A stretch of DNA of 64,000 bases from Williamsia sp. DF01-3 (GTDB lineage: Bacteria; Actinomycetota; Actinomycetes; Mycobacteriales; Mycobacteriaceae). Below the pieces are notes generated by a model. It ran no database searches and was not told the origin of the DNA. It was given only the letters and a program-made list of their open reading frames with translations. Both the position numbers and the translations under genes were made by a program. Below, piece by piece: positions 56,417 to 63,956 of this stretch. The stretch spans positions 112,293 to 176,292 of the forward strand of contig NZ_JALKFS010000001.1 of assembly GCF_023051145.1 (NCBI RefSeq), in the 5' to 3' direction. Each line of letters begins with the position of its first letter. Positions within the stretch are counted from its first letter, which is position 1.

Positions 56417-56929
56417 GTGACCAGCCACCGGTTGGTCGTTGACCCGGCCGGTCACGCCGGCGAGATCCGACGATTCAACCGGTACGTCATCGCCGGCCCC
56501 AGCCCGCACGACTGTGCGGTGTTCGTCGGCGCGATCGGTGACGACGGATACGGACGGTTCTGGCTCGGCCGAACCGGTGGCCCGAAAGTGGTCCGCGCCC
56601 AACGGTTCGCCGTCGCCGCCGTGCACGGAGTCATGCCAGCCGGCCTGGTCGCCATGCACGAATGCGACAACCCACTGTGCGTGCGCGTGGGCTCCCGTCA
56701 CGTCGTGATCGGTACCCAGTCCGACAACCTCACCGACATGGGCCGCAAACACCGCGGCGGCGGCAGCGGATGGGGCCGCGGCGCCAGCGGCCTGGACCGC
56801 CAAGCCAGGCGTGCCCGCGCCCACGCCGTGCGCGCCGCCCTCGTCGACGGATGGGACCGCACAGCGGTCTCAGAAGCGTTAGGTGCCGGGATGCCCGGAC
56901 AGGAACCGCTTTTCGCGTTGGGCGGCTAA
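56417..56929 (+). CDS. HNH endonuclease-like protein
   Basis: About 170 residues. The core is typical of phage and plasmid HNH_3 homing-type nucleases: GYGRFWLGRTGGPKVVRAQRFA, then MHECDNPLCVRVG (H and paired Cys) and HVVIGTQSDNLTDM (H..N). A C-terminal HTH-like helix (LVDGWDRTAVSEALGAG) follows. The GTG start at 56417 overlaps the TGA of a 15-codon leader frame (56373-56420, MDTTIAVALAVKAGS). Such proteins can be stand-alone homing nucleases or plasmid-encoded DNA-processing enzymes; there is no intron or intein here. Confidence 0.7.
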   Translation: MTSHRLVVDPAGHAGEIRRFNRYVIAGPSPHDCAVFVGAIGDDGYGRFWLGRTGGPKVVRAQRFAVAAVHGVMPAGLVAMHECDNPLCVRVGSRHVVIGTQSDNLTDMGRKHRGGGSGWGRGASGLDRQARRARAHAVRAALVDGWDRTAVSEALGAGMPGQEPLFALGG

Positions 56930-57003
56930 CGCTTCTCACCCATGAGCCGGTGGCAACGACACCGGCCCTCCGCCCACCGCTTCACACCCTTTTGGAGGAA
57001 GCA

Positions 57004-57345
57004 ATGACCACCAGCCACATCGCAACCGACTTCACCAATCCCCGTCTCAAGCCGTACTGGGTCTCGGTCGTGCACCTACCGACCGGCAATGTGTTCGGAA
57101 CGTTCACGACACAGCGTGCTGCGCACAGATGGCTTGAAACGTTCGCCGACACCGACACTGCCGACTGGCGTGTGACCCCAGTCCTTCCCCCGCGGCTCAC
57201 CCCTGCGCAAGAGCGCCGCGACCACCGCCTCCAACTGCTCTTCGTTACGGGCGGCGTGCTGCTGTTGATCGCGTTCGTCGCATTCGCGATCTACCTCACC
57301 CTCACGGGCGGCTGGGACAATGTGTCTCCACCCCCGCCGATCTGA
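57004..57345 (+). CDS. Small tail-anchored membrane protein
   Basis: 113 residues: a soluble N-terminal part (LKPYWVSVVHLPTGNVFGTFTTQRAAHRWLETFA) and one C-terminal helix (LQLLFVTGGVLLLIAFVAFAIYLTL, about 76-100) with a short polar end. GGAGGAAG precedes the ATG. Family not recognised. It is convergent with the minus-strand membrane-protein gene at 57370. Confidence 0.55.
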   Translation: MTTSHIATDFTNPRLKPYWVSVVHLPTGNVFGTFTTQRAAHRWLETFADTDTADWRVTPVLPPRLTPAQERRDHRLQLLFVTGGVLLLIAFVAFAIYLTLTGGWDNVSPPPPI

Positions 57346-57369
57346 GAGCGATTCTCGCCCCGGACCGCG

Positions 57370-57675
57370 CTATCGGGTGGGGATGGGTGCCAGGAGCGAG
57401 AGGATCGGCAGTCGCCACACCACGAGTGCAAGGTGTGAGCGCCACAGACGGTGTTTGAGGGCGTAGAGCCAGTGGCCGGCGAGCCACAGGGCCAGACCGA
57501 TGCCGGCCTCGATGGGGAAGCGGGTGTTGGCGAGATCGCCGCCGCGGATGAACATCCCGCCGATGCCGTCGATGAACATGATGATGCCGACCAGGCGAGC
57601 CAGGCCAGATCCGATGCCCCACAGCAGGATGGCAACGAGCAGTACACCGGTTGCGATGAACACGAGCAAGGCCAT
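57370..57675 (-). CDS. Small membrane protein (three helices)
   Basis: 101 residues with hydrophobic helices at about 1-20 (ALLVFIATGVLLVAILLWGI), 25-45 and 55-75, and a basic C-terminus. Met 57675 is chosen because GAAGG lies eight bases before it; a GTG three codons earlier is possible. It is the last gene of the long minus-strand operon that starts near 61561. Reminiscent of TrbC-type membrane proteins but not assignable. Confidence 0.5.
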   Translation of the reverse strand: MALLVFIATGVLLVAILLWGIGSGLARLVGIIMFIDGIGGMFIRGGDLANTRFPIEAGIGLALWLAGHWLYALKHRLWRSHLALVVWRLPILSLLAPIPTR

Positions 57676-57744
57676 GTCGGTCACCTTCTGTGAGTTGGGG
57701 CCTGTGTTGGTGAGTGTGTCGTAGGGGTCTGACAGTGGCGAGAG

Positions 57745-58320
57745 TTAGCTGTCGGTCGGGCAGTGGCCCCACAGGCCGTGACGATCGCGTTGAGCGTCAG
57801 TCTGAGCGGCGCGGAAGGCATTGCGGTAGCGGTAGCGGGTGCGGTCGTAGGTGTATTCGCGGGCGGCGCCGGCTTCGATGAGCGCCAGGTTGAACAACCG
57901 CCGGTCTTGGACGGTCCACACATAAGCCAGAGTGCGGTCGTAGCGGTCGGTGTCGCCGACGGTCTGGTCGTGTTCGAGTCGCACCGCGCGGCCGGTGAGG
58001 ATGGTGCTGGTGTATTCGCTCGCTTGTGGCCCAAAGCATTCGACGGGGGCGTTGGGTTTGACGGTTTCGGGAGTGTCCACGCCGATGAGCCGGACCGTGG
58101 ACGTGGCACCGTCGGGGCCCTCGACTTCGATGGTGTCGCCGTCGACGACACGGGTGACTGTCACCTCGGGTCCGGCGGTGTCGGGGATCTGCCCGCGCAT
58201 CACATCGACGGCCGTGTCAGTCACGGACGCGACGTCCTCGTTGGCAACTGAGGCGCACCCTCCGAGAAGGGTGGCGGCGATGAGCGTCGCGGCGATGAGT
58301 GCTCGGTGGCGAGAGTTCAT
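57745..58320 (-). CDS. Thermonuclease (SNase-like) lipoprotein
   Basis: 191 residues from the Met at 58320: a lipobox (TLLGGC, Cys near 22), then a staphylococcal-nuclease fold: TVTRVVDGDTIEVE, TVRLIGVDTPET (the R and D/E of the active site), YDRTLAYVW and LIEAGAAREYTYDR. SNase enzymes cut DNA or RNA using Ca2+. An exported, membrane-anchored nuclease on a conjugative plasmid might degrade competing extracellular DNA or act in entry; this is inference. The upstream in-frame extension to 58407 was rejected because it precedes the signal peptide. Confidence 0.85.
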   Translation of the reverse strand: MNSRHRALIAATLIAATLLGGCASVANEDVASVTDTAVDVMRGQIPDTAGPEVTVTRVVDGDTIEVEGPDGATSTVRLIGVDTPETVKPNAPVECFGPQASEYTSTILTGRAVRLEHDQTVGDTDRYDRTLAYVWTVQDRRLFNLALIEAGAAREYTYDRTRYRYRNAFRAAQTDAQRDRHGLWGHCPTDS

Positions 58321-58366
58321 GTGCAAAAAGGGTCCTGTGTTCGATGGGTGACGGGGGCTTGCGCGT

Positions 58367-58597
58367 TCAGGCGTCCGGAAAGCGGGCGTCCACACGCGCC
58401 AGTCCACGCCGCACGTATTCGTCGCCGTCGATGTCGCCGCGTTCCAGGGCGGTGAGGTCAGCGATGTCGTCGCGGTTCGGGGCCCAGCCGTCGAGGACGT
58501 GGCTGGCGATGTTGTTGTGCACGTTCCATTTCTGTTCGATGGTCAGGCCGGCGAACAGGTCGGGGTAGCGGACGGCGTAGCTGGGTTCGGCGGTCAC
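58367..58597 (-). CDS. VbhA-antitoxin-like small protein
   Basis: 76 residues. The core TIEQKWNVHNNIASHVLDGWAPNRDDIADLTALERGDIDGDEYVRRG resembles the VbhA-type antitoxin helix pair that inhibits Fic AMP-transferases by an (S/T)xxxE(G/N) helix; exact motif residues are not all evident. It is nearly identical in pattern to the C-terminal part of the protein encoded immediately upstream. Its GTG start overlaps the upstream stop (GTGA). No Fic gene is in the window. An orphan antitoxin or anti-toxin/anti-restriction factor is possible. Confidence 0.55.
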   Translation of the reverse strand: MTAEPSYAVRYPDLFAGLTIEQKWNVHNNIASHVLDGWAPNRDDIADLTALERGDIDGDEYVRRGLARVDARFPDA

Positions 58598-59478
58598 GTC
58601 GACCTCCCGTCCGGTTGTGGGTGAGCGCTCGTTCCTCGCTGCGGTCGGTTCGACGATGCTCGCGTGGTGGCCAGGGCGTGACGGCCACGCCGCACAAACT
58701 CCTCGAGGGTGATGTCGCCGCGTGTCAGGGCGATCAGGTCAGCGACGTTGTCGCGGGTCGGTTCCCACCCCTCCATCTCGTTGTTGGCGATCGTGTTGTG
58801 CACCGACCACTTTTGCTCGATGGTCAGCTCGGCGAACAGGTCGGGGTAGCGCACTGCCAGCTCGGGTTCCTCCACCACGGTCAGAGCTGCATGCCGCGTT
58901 GGTGGTGAATGGCCTGCGGGTGCTTGGGTGTGCGCCCGGTGGGCGATGTCGGGGTGCTGGGCGAACACCGGTGGTTCGGGGTGTTGCTCGTAGTGCTGTG
59001 GGGCGGGGCGCTGGTCGGCGCCGAGGTGCTGTTGCTCGGCCAGTAGGTGGTGGCCGGCCGGTTGCAGTGTGGGGTCGGGGTGCGCGGTGTGGGGGTGGGT
59101 GTACTCGCGCAGCTGCGCGCGGAGCTCGACGATGTCGTTGTGTGCTTGGCGTTCGGAGTCCGAGGCGCAGGCGTGTGCACGGCTGGCGGCGACGGCGAGC
59201 ATCTCGGGCACTGTCTGGGTGCTGCCGATGCTGGGTTGAGCGTGGATGCGGTGGCCGTCGACGAGTCGGTCGTAGTGGTCCATTGCCCATCCCGCGGATC
59301 CCAGATCGCGCCATAGGTTTGATGATTCGACGTGCCAGGTGCGGGTGTCGGTGTACGGCTCGTCGGTGCCGCGGTCGGGCAGGGTGACGAAGGCGGCGGT
59401 CACTGCGTAACCGCGGTCGCTGCGCTGCAGGGACACATCAGCGATGTGGGTGTGGTCGGGAACGTCGTAGTAACTCAT
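58594..59478 (-). CDS. Protein with C-terminal VbhA-antitoxin-like domain
   Basis: 294 residues: an N-terminal domain (TAAFVTLPDRGTDE, TRTWHVESSNLWRDLGS, about 1-75), a coiled/His-Pro-Gln-rich linker (about 110-205), and a C-terminal domain from about 208 (AVRYPDLFAELTIEQKWSVHNTIANNEMEGWEPTRDN, then RGDITLEEFVRRG). The last part repeats the adjacent small protein (58367-58597), so one arose by duplication of the other. Function unknown. It sits in the minus-strand accessory operon. Confidence 0.55.
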   Translation of the reverse strand: MSYYDVPDHTHIADVSLQRSDRGYAVTAAFVTLPDRGTDEPYTDTRTWHVESSNLWRDLGSAGWAMDHYDRLVDGHRIHAQPSIGSTQTVPEMLAVAASRAHACASDSERQAHNDIVELRAQLREYTHPHTAHPDPTLQPAGHHLLAEQQHLGADQRPAPQHYEQHPEPPVFAQHPDIAHRAHTQAPAGHSPPTRHAALTVVEEPELAVRYPDLFAELTIEQKWSVHNTIANNEMEGWEPTRDNVADLIALTRGDITLEEFVRRGRHALATTRASSNRPQRGTSAHPQPDGRST

Positions 59479-59489
59479 GGTGTCTCGGG

Positions 59490-59699
59490 TCAGAACAGGG
59501 TGTGTTGAACCTCGGCGGCGGCAGTGTCGGTGAGCCGTTCGTAGGCGGCGGCCATGCGCTGCACGGCGGCGTGGGGTTCTTCGAGCTCGTCGGCGATCTG
59601 TTCCCAGCTCATGCCTTCCTCGTAGTGCATGTGCCAGGCCATCTTGTGCAGATCCTCCGCGCGCAACACCGGACCCCCGCTCACGTAGTCGGTACTCAT
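59490..59699 (-). CDS. Small HTH-like protein
   Basis: 69 residues with a sigma-region-4-like helix-turn-helix (GMSWEQIADELEEPHAAVQRMAAAYERL). The ATG overlaps the stop of the upstream DnaB-N-like gene (ATGA). A regulator or DNA-contacting partner of that protein is likely. The open frame extends upstream to 60158, but that part is antisense-like Arg/Pro-rich and was excluded. Confidence 0.55.
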   Translation of the reverse strand: MSTDYVSGGPVLRAEDLHKMAWHMHYEEGMSWEQIADELEEPHAAVQRMAAAYERLTDTAAAEVQHTLF

Positions 59700-60328
59700 G
59701 CGGTGCCTCCCTGGTGCAAGCGGGCGAGCTGGTCGCGTTTGGTCAGCCAAAGTTCTTCGGCCCGCTGCTGGTGACCTGTGAGGCTTTCCCAGTGCCCGGC
59801 AAGCTCTTCGACGCTGACGGTCTCGCGGATCTGGGACATGCGGGCCAGCAGGCCGGCATAACCGCGGCGGTACCACTGGTCGATCACTTTGGCGGCCAGG
59901 TGCGGCAGTTCCACACCACCAACCATGGGGCCCTGCACGGGGGAGATGATCGCGAACAAATGCTGCTCGACGCGCGGCAGCCGGCCGGTCTCGTAGAGGC
60001 GGGCTTGGACCAGGACCGGGGTCGCTGGTCCACCTTCGTCGAGGACACTGCACACGGCGTTGAAGATCTCGGTGTGCGCGGGGCTCCAGAACGGGTTCCA
60101 CCGGTCGGGTCCGGTCATGATCTGACGGACCTGCTGGGCAAGGTCTTTCGGTGCCCACATCAACGCGGTCAGTAGCGCGGCCTCGACGCTGGTGGTGATG
60201 GCGTCTTCGGTGCTGATGTCAGCGCCCAGGTGGCTGGGGAACTGATCGACGGTCAGGGTGGGTTCGGCGTCCGGGATCTCGTCGGCCGACTCGCTGTCGG
60301 TGACCATGTCGTGTGCGGTGATCGTCAT
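59696..60328 (-). CDS. DnaB-helicase N-terminal-domain protein
   Basis: 210 residues from ATG 60328, which has a perfect AGGAGG five bases upstream. Residues about 45-165 resemble the DnaB N-terminal helical domain (EAALLTALMWAPKDLAQQVRQIM, PAHTEIFNAVCSVLDEG, LVQARLYETGRL, LAAKVIDQWYRRGYAGLLARM), but no RecA-like ATPase follows. Such truncated DnaB-N proteins may bind primase or host DnaB and steer plasmid replication (inference). It is co-translated with the small HTH gene downstream. Confidence 0.65.
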   Translation of the reverse strand: MTITAHDMVTDSESADEIPDAEPTLTVDQFPSHLGADISTEDAITTSVEAALLTALMWAPKDLAQQVRQIMTGPDRWNPFWSPAHTEIFNAVCSVLDEGGPATPVLVQARLYETGRLPRVEQHLFAIISPVQGPMVGGVELPHLAAKVIDQWYRRGYAGLLARMSQIRETVSVEELAGHWESLTGHQQRAEELWLTKRDQLARLHQGGTA

Positions 60329-60368
60329 GGGGTCCTCCTGGTCAGTCATCGGGCGGCGATCGGGCGGG

Positions 60369-60638
60369 TCAGGTGGTGGCGTAGGCCGCGTCGGCGTAGA
60401 CGCAGTCCGGGCCGTGTGGGTCGCTGATGTGTTCGTGGCATTCGGTGCAGCAGTCGTCGTTGCCATAACGCAGTCCCTCTGCGTGCAGCCACGCACGGCC
60501 CTGGTGGGCCTGGTGGGCGCGTTGGGCCATCGCCTCGAGGTGAGCGGCCTGCTCGAGGTCGCCGGCGGTGTGGGCGGCCTGTGCGATGGCCTGGAAATGG
60601 GCGGCGCGGTCGGCGTAAGTGCTGCGGGCTGTGGTCAT
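60369..60638 (-). CDS. Small Cys/His protein
   Basis: 89 residues: a helical N-terminus (ADRAAHFQAIAQAAHTAGDLEQAAHLEAMA) and a Cys/His cluster CCTECHEHISDPHGPDC that may bind zinc. It lies between the DnaB-N-like gene and an unknown gene in the minus-strand operon. The family is not recognised; GGAGA lies close to the ATG. Confidence 0.5.
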   Translation of the reverse strand: MTTARSTYADRAAHFQAIAQAAHTAGDLEQAAHLEAMAQRAHQAHQGRAWLHAEGLRYGNDDCCTECHEHISDPHGPDCVYADAAYATT

Positions 60639-60667
60639 CGTGGTCTCCGAGAGAGTTGGTGGGAGTT

Positions 60668-61267
60668 TTAGCGTTCAATGCCGCGATGGTGGCTTGGTCC
60701 TTGGACGCCGTTGTCGCGGTGCAGGTGCCCGTTATCTGGGAGCTGGTTGTAGTGGATCGGCTCGGGCTGCTGTTGAAAGTGGACGGGTTCGGGGTGCTGC
60801 GCGTAGCCCATCTCGTGGGTGTTCGTCAGCACCCGGTGCTGTTCCCGCTCGACGGTGGGCGTGTGGCCCTGGATCATCGTCTGGTGTGCGGTGACCAGGT
60901 CCTCGGTGATCGCGGAATACCGCTGCGCGTAGGCATCGACCCATTCGGGACCCTGCGACCTCGATCCCGTGGCGGCGAGCCGCTCCTGGCGGGTAGCGAT
61001 CAGAGTCTCGACGGCGTCGTGCAGATGCCCACCGGCATAGGGTGATCCGGGGGTAAGTCCGTGTCCGGTGGCACCGATCGACGCGCTGCCGGCGCGGTGT
61101 GCCAACCGATGCAGGTCCTGGATCGATTCTTGCATCGCTACGTAGTCGCCCAGCGCGGCGGTCGTGGGCTCCCGGTAGGGCTGGGTGTACAGGTGCGTTT
61201 CCCGCATCTGTACGGCGAGCTGGTCTTGGGCGGCGGCGAGCCATTCGGTCATCGCGGTCTCGTTCAT
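60668..61267 (-). CDS. Hypothetical protein with Pro/His/Gln-rich tail
   Basis: 199 residues from ATG 61267 preceded by AGGAGG. The first 140 residues are helical (ESIQDLHRLAHRAGSASIG, AVETLIATRQERLAATGSR, YSAITEDLVTAHQTM). The tail (HPEPVHFQQQPEPIHYNQLPDN) shows the same His/Pro/Glu/Gln style as the linker of the protein at 58594-59478, hinting at shared ancestry or partner binding. Function unknown. Confidence 0.55.
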   Translation of the reverse strand: MNETAMTEWLAAAQDQLAVQMRETHLYTQPYREPTTAALGDYVAMQESIQDLHRLAHRAGSASIGATGHGLTPGSPYAGGHLHDAVETLIATRQERLAATGSRSQGPEWVDAYAQRYSAITEDLVTAHQTMIQGHTPTVEREQHRVLTNTHEMGYAQHPEPVHFQQQPEPIHYNQLPDNGHLHRDNGVQGPSHHRGIER

Positions 61268-61315
61268 GGGTCAAACCTCCTGCAACAGTTCGGGTGTGGT
61301 GAGTGCGCCGCCGCT

Positions 61316-61561
61316 TCATGCGGCAGCGTGAACAGCGAGCTGCTTTATCCGGTCGGGCCGGAAGCCGGACCAGTGGTCGTCGCCGGCCACCACAACCGGC
61401 GCTTGCAGGTAGCCCATGCCCATGACGTAGTCGCGGGCATGCTCGTTGGTGGTGATGTCGACGACGGTGTAGTCCAGGCCGTTCTTGTCGAGGGCTTTAT
61501 AGGTGGCATTGCACTGCACGCATGCGGGCTTGGTGTACACGGTGATGGTGTGCTCAGTCAT
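61316..61561 (-). CDS. nrdH: NrdH-type glutaredoxin-like redox protein
   Basis: 81 residues with the thioredoxin fold of NrdH/mycoredoxin proteins: TVYTKPACVQCNATYKALD (active-site CxxC, here CVQC at 14-17), YTVVDIT, and the cis-Pro turn LQAPVVVAGDDHWSGFRPDRI. NrdH supplies electrons to class Ib ribonucleotide reductase. Here it leads a plasmid operon without nrdE/F, so it may support nucleotide supply during replication or transfer. Plasmid and phage genomes of actinobacteria often carry it. GAGAGG precedes the ATG. Confidence 0.88.
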   Translation of the reverse strand: MTEHTITVYTKPACVQCNATYKALDKNGLDYTVVDITTNEHARDYVMGMGYLQAPVVVAGDDHWSGFRPDRIKQLAVHAAA

Positions 61562-61914
61562 TGTTTTGGCCTCTCGATTAGTTTCGTGCGACTGGATGTG
61601 TTGATACGTCTATTCTATTTCTTATTGCCCTGTTCCGCAACACTTTTCGCGAATTGGTAGGCATTGTTTCGGGCATTCATTTGTGGGCATTTCCTGATAT
61701 TAGCGCCGCCCTGTCGGGGTGGTTTCGAGTCAAGTTACGTAGGAGAGAAAGGGCCGCGAAATAAGCGGATCGGCGCGCCAGCGGCGGGTAGCGCGTGGGT
61801 CTTTGTCGACGGAGCTGCTTGACGCGGGGCCAGCCCGATCCAGTCAGAATCGGCGCATCAGGGGATGACCGGCCAGGTGAGACAAACACCCAGCGCACAG
61901 CGCACATGTGGGTT

Positions 61915-61948
61915 AGGGTGTTGGGGTCGGATTGGCGTCGGACACCCT
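61915..61948 (+). repeat. Hairpin with GATTGGCGTC loop (copy 3)
   Basis: Stem AGGGTGT (61915-61921) / ACACCCT (61942-61948) enclosing 20 bases that contain GATTGGCGTC, the core also found in copies 1 and 2. It lies 135 bases before a plus-strand secreted-protein gene, in an otherwise gene-free 520-base region (61562-62082) where I see nothing else. Confidence 0.5.
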
Positions 61949-62082
61949 GTTGGAACTCGCTCGCATGCACGTGTGCGCGGGTTGTTTCGTGGTGCGCTTT
62001 TGTGCGCGCCCCTATGTGGCTGACCCTTTCTGTCCATTCGACTCAGCTGAGCTTGAATGATTCGCACAAGAAAGGTGTTCGG

Positions 62083-62379
62083 GTGAATATCGGAAAGAAA
62101 ATAGCAGTCGGGTTCGGCGGAATTGTTGCCGCCGTGGCGGTGTCCTTGGGTTCGGTGCCGGCTGCGCACGCTGACACTATTAACGTGGTGCAAAAGACTC
62201 GGTATTGGTGGGACAATGCGGTCTATTACGAATACGGGCCGTTCCGCGATGCCGATCATTGCATCGGTTCTGCGAAGTCGAATCCGCAGCTGTCGGAATT
62301 GTTCATGAGGAATGAGGCTGTGTGCAGTGCGGACAGCGGTTCGCCGTGGCATCTGAACGCGCCGATCAACATTCTGTAG
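62083..62379 (+). CDS. Small secreted protein (98 aa)
   Basis: A GTG start with AAAGG upstream. The signal peptide (KKIAVGFGGIVAAVAVSLGSVPAAHA, cleavage after AHA) leaves about 68 mature residues, with Tyr/Trp-rich YWWDNAVYYEYGPFRDADHC and two cysteines that may pair. Family not recognised; small exported proteins on plasmids can be surface-exclusion or immunity factors. A strong terminator follows at 62393. Base composition is slightly lower in GC than its neighbours. Confidence 0.65.
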   Translation: MNIGKKIAVGFGGIVAAVAVSLGSVPAAHADTINVVQKTRYWWDNAVYYEYGPFRDADHCIGSAKSNPQLSELFMRNEAVCSADSGSPWHLNAPINIL

Positions 62380-62392
62380 CCGACGAGCGAAC

Positions 62393-62420
62393 GGGGCCCC
62401 ACCCGTGCGGGTGGGGCCTC
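62393..62420. terminator. Strong hairpin between convergent genes
   Basis: Perfect 10-bp stem GGCCCCACCC (62395-62404) / GGGTGGGGCC (62409-62418) with a four-base loop, extended by a G-T and a G-C pair. It sits between the stops of convergent genes at 62379 and 62429. No T-run follows, as is usual for high-GC actinobacterial terminators. Confidence 0.7.
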
Positions 62421-62428
62421 GCCGGCGT

Positions 62429-62587
62429 CTAGCTGTTGTCGGCGAACGGGTCTGATGGTGTGCCGTCGGGCAGGTGCCAGTCGGTTTCGAGTTGGCTGGT
62501 TCCGTCCTGGCGGATGGTGTGGGTGGTGATTCCTTCTCGGAGGATGATCGTTCCGTTGGTGTCGGCGTAGGCGGTGGTGATGGTCAT
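62429..62587 (-). CDS. Small hypothetical protein (52 aa)
   Basis: 52 residues (TITTAYADTNGTIILREGITTHTIRQ, then a polar acidic end). The first half looks like a beta hairpin. AGGAG precedes the ATG at 62587. The same MTIT start begins the DUF3560 protein upstream, perhaps a common translation start context. The upstream open frame to 62938 is Arg/Pro-rich and was excluded. Function unknown. Confidence 0.5.
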   Translation of the reverse strand: MTITTAYADTNGTIILREGITTHTIRQDGTSQLETDWHLPDGTPSDPFADNS

Positions 62588-62648
62588 GATGGGTTCTCCT
62601 CGTTGTGGGCGACGCTGTCGGCTTCGCAGTCGCTCAGTGCGGGGTGGG

Positions 62649-62910
62649 CGGTCAACCCCGAAGAGCAGCGGCGGCCGGAAGCCACTTTCACGCGAGCGCA
62701 GCGAGTGCGGGTGTGAAAGTGGTTGGAGCGCACGGGCGTAGCGCAGCGGAGAACGGGCGAGAGCGCCGGTGCGTGGGTTGACCGGTCGGGCCCCCGGACT
62801 GAGAGAATGAGAAGACGCGCGCCCCTTGGTGACCACAGGAACGAAGTTCGGGCCGCAGGCCCGACTACTCGTGTGGCCGCGCAGCGGACATACCGTCACA
62901 CTGCGCGGCC
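62649..62910. repeat. Nested and serial inverted repeats in an intergenic region
   Basis: Four inverted repeats in about 260 gene-free bases: CGGTCAACCC (62649-62658) with GGGTTGACCG (62775-62784); nested inside, CCACTTTCAC (62682-62691) with GTGAAAGTGG (62713-62722); then CGGGCC (62849-62854) with GGCCCG (62858-62863); and GGCCGCGCAG (62875-62884) with CTGCGCGGCC (62901-62910). The last may end the DUF3560 transcript. The nested pair could be a structured RNA or protein-binding region. Confidence 0.6.
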
Positions 62911-62918
62911 AACGGGGG

Positions 62919-63956
62919 TTAGCCGGCCTTCTCCGCATCGGCAGTGCCGGTGTTCTCCGTGTCGTCGGTGTCGGTCTGGGCCGCAGTGCTGTTGGCGGGG
63001 CGGTGGCCGGTCAGCTCGGCATATTTGATGGTGTGCGTGAGGGTGCCGCCGCCGTAGGCGGGGTATTCCACGGTCACCGATTTGGGGTTGGCTCGCCGGA
63101 CCCGGTACCAATCGGCGTGGCGGCCGCGCACCAGGTCCCCGGCGCTGATCGTCTCGCGGGTGTAGTTGGTTGCTTCACCATCCGCGATCTGCTGGGCGCG
63201 GACCTGTGTCCAGTAGGTGATGTCCTCGGCTCGCTGGGCCATGCGGGCAGTGAGCCGGTCGCGGTACCGGCTGGCGGCCGGGGTGGTGACCTCTTCGTGT
63301 TTGTGGCCGGCGGCGTCGGTGAACAGGGTGCGGCGGTGCCCGTCGAGGCGTCGTTGATCGGCCCGCTGCTCGGCCTCGAGAGTGTCGATGCGGTTGGCCA
63401 CGGTCACCGGGTTGTAGCGGTGGCCGGTGGTTGCGGCGGCCGCCTCCGCGCGCTGCTCGACCGCCTTGGCCGTGTTCTCGGCCTCCACGGCCTGACCGAG
63501 GGTCTTCCACGCTTTGTCGATCGCATTGCGGTGCCGGCGTTCGGAGTGGTGGCCTACCTTGATCGGCTCCCCACCGGGCGGTAGGGCAGCGGTCGCGGCG
63601 CGGTCCTTCGCCCACGCCGCCTCGGCGTCGTTCTTCTTGCGTGCGGCTTTGGCGGCCAGGGCGGCGACGCGATCGTCTTGGCGGGCCAGGCGGTCGGCCT
63701 CGGCGTCGGCCGCTGGCCGGTGGGTGCGGTCGATGTCGACGGTCACGGTGTGGCCGGCCTCGCGTAGGGCGTGGGCGGCGCGGTTGATCTTGTAGTCGTT
63801 GGGCTGGCGGTCGCGGCTGCCGGCGATGCCCCACAGGCTCAGGGTGCGAAACCAGCGAAACCCGTTCGCTTTCAAAATTGTGTTCGTGCCGTCGCCTTTG
63901 CTGGTGCCCTCGACCAGGGTTCCGTCGGCGTGGGTGTGGCGAATGGTGATGGTCAT
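62919..63956 (-). CDS. DUF3560 domain protein
   Basis: 345 residues matching what I know of DUF3560: an early GFRWFRTLSLWGIAGSRD region, VTVDIDRTHRPAADAEADRLARQDDRVAALAAKAARK, LPPGGEPIKVGHHSERRHRNAIDKAW, and TTGHRYNPVTVANRIDTLEAEQR, with a C-terminal SAGDLVRGRHADWYRVRRANP domain. The long charged helix between is coiled-coil-like. DUF3560 proteins are common on actinobacterial plasmids and conjugative elements, with unknown function. AAGGAG lies upstream of ATG 63956, and 44 bases of window remain beyond it. Confidence 0.75.
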   Translation of the reverse strand: MTITIRHTHADGTLVEGTSKGDGTNTILKANGFRWFRTLSLWGIAGSRDRQPNDYKINRAAHALREAGHTVTVDIDRTHRPAADAEADRLARQDDRVAALAAKAARKKNDAEAAWAKDRAATAALPPGGEPIKVGHHSERRHRNAIDKAWKTLGQAVEAENTAKAVEQRAEAAAATTGHRYNPVTVANRIDTLEAEQRADQRRLDGHRRTLFTDAAGHKHEEVTTPAASRYRDRLTARMAQRAEDITYWTQVRAQQIADGEATNYTRETISAGDLVRGRHADWYRVRRANPKSVTVEYPAYGGGTLTHTIKYAELTGHRPANSTAAQTDTDDTENTGTADAEKAG

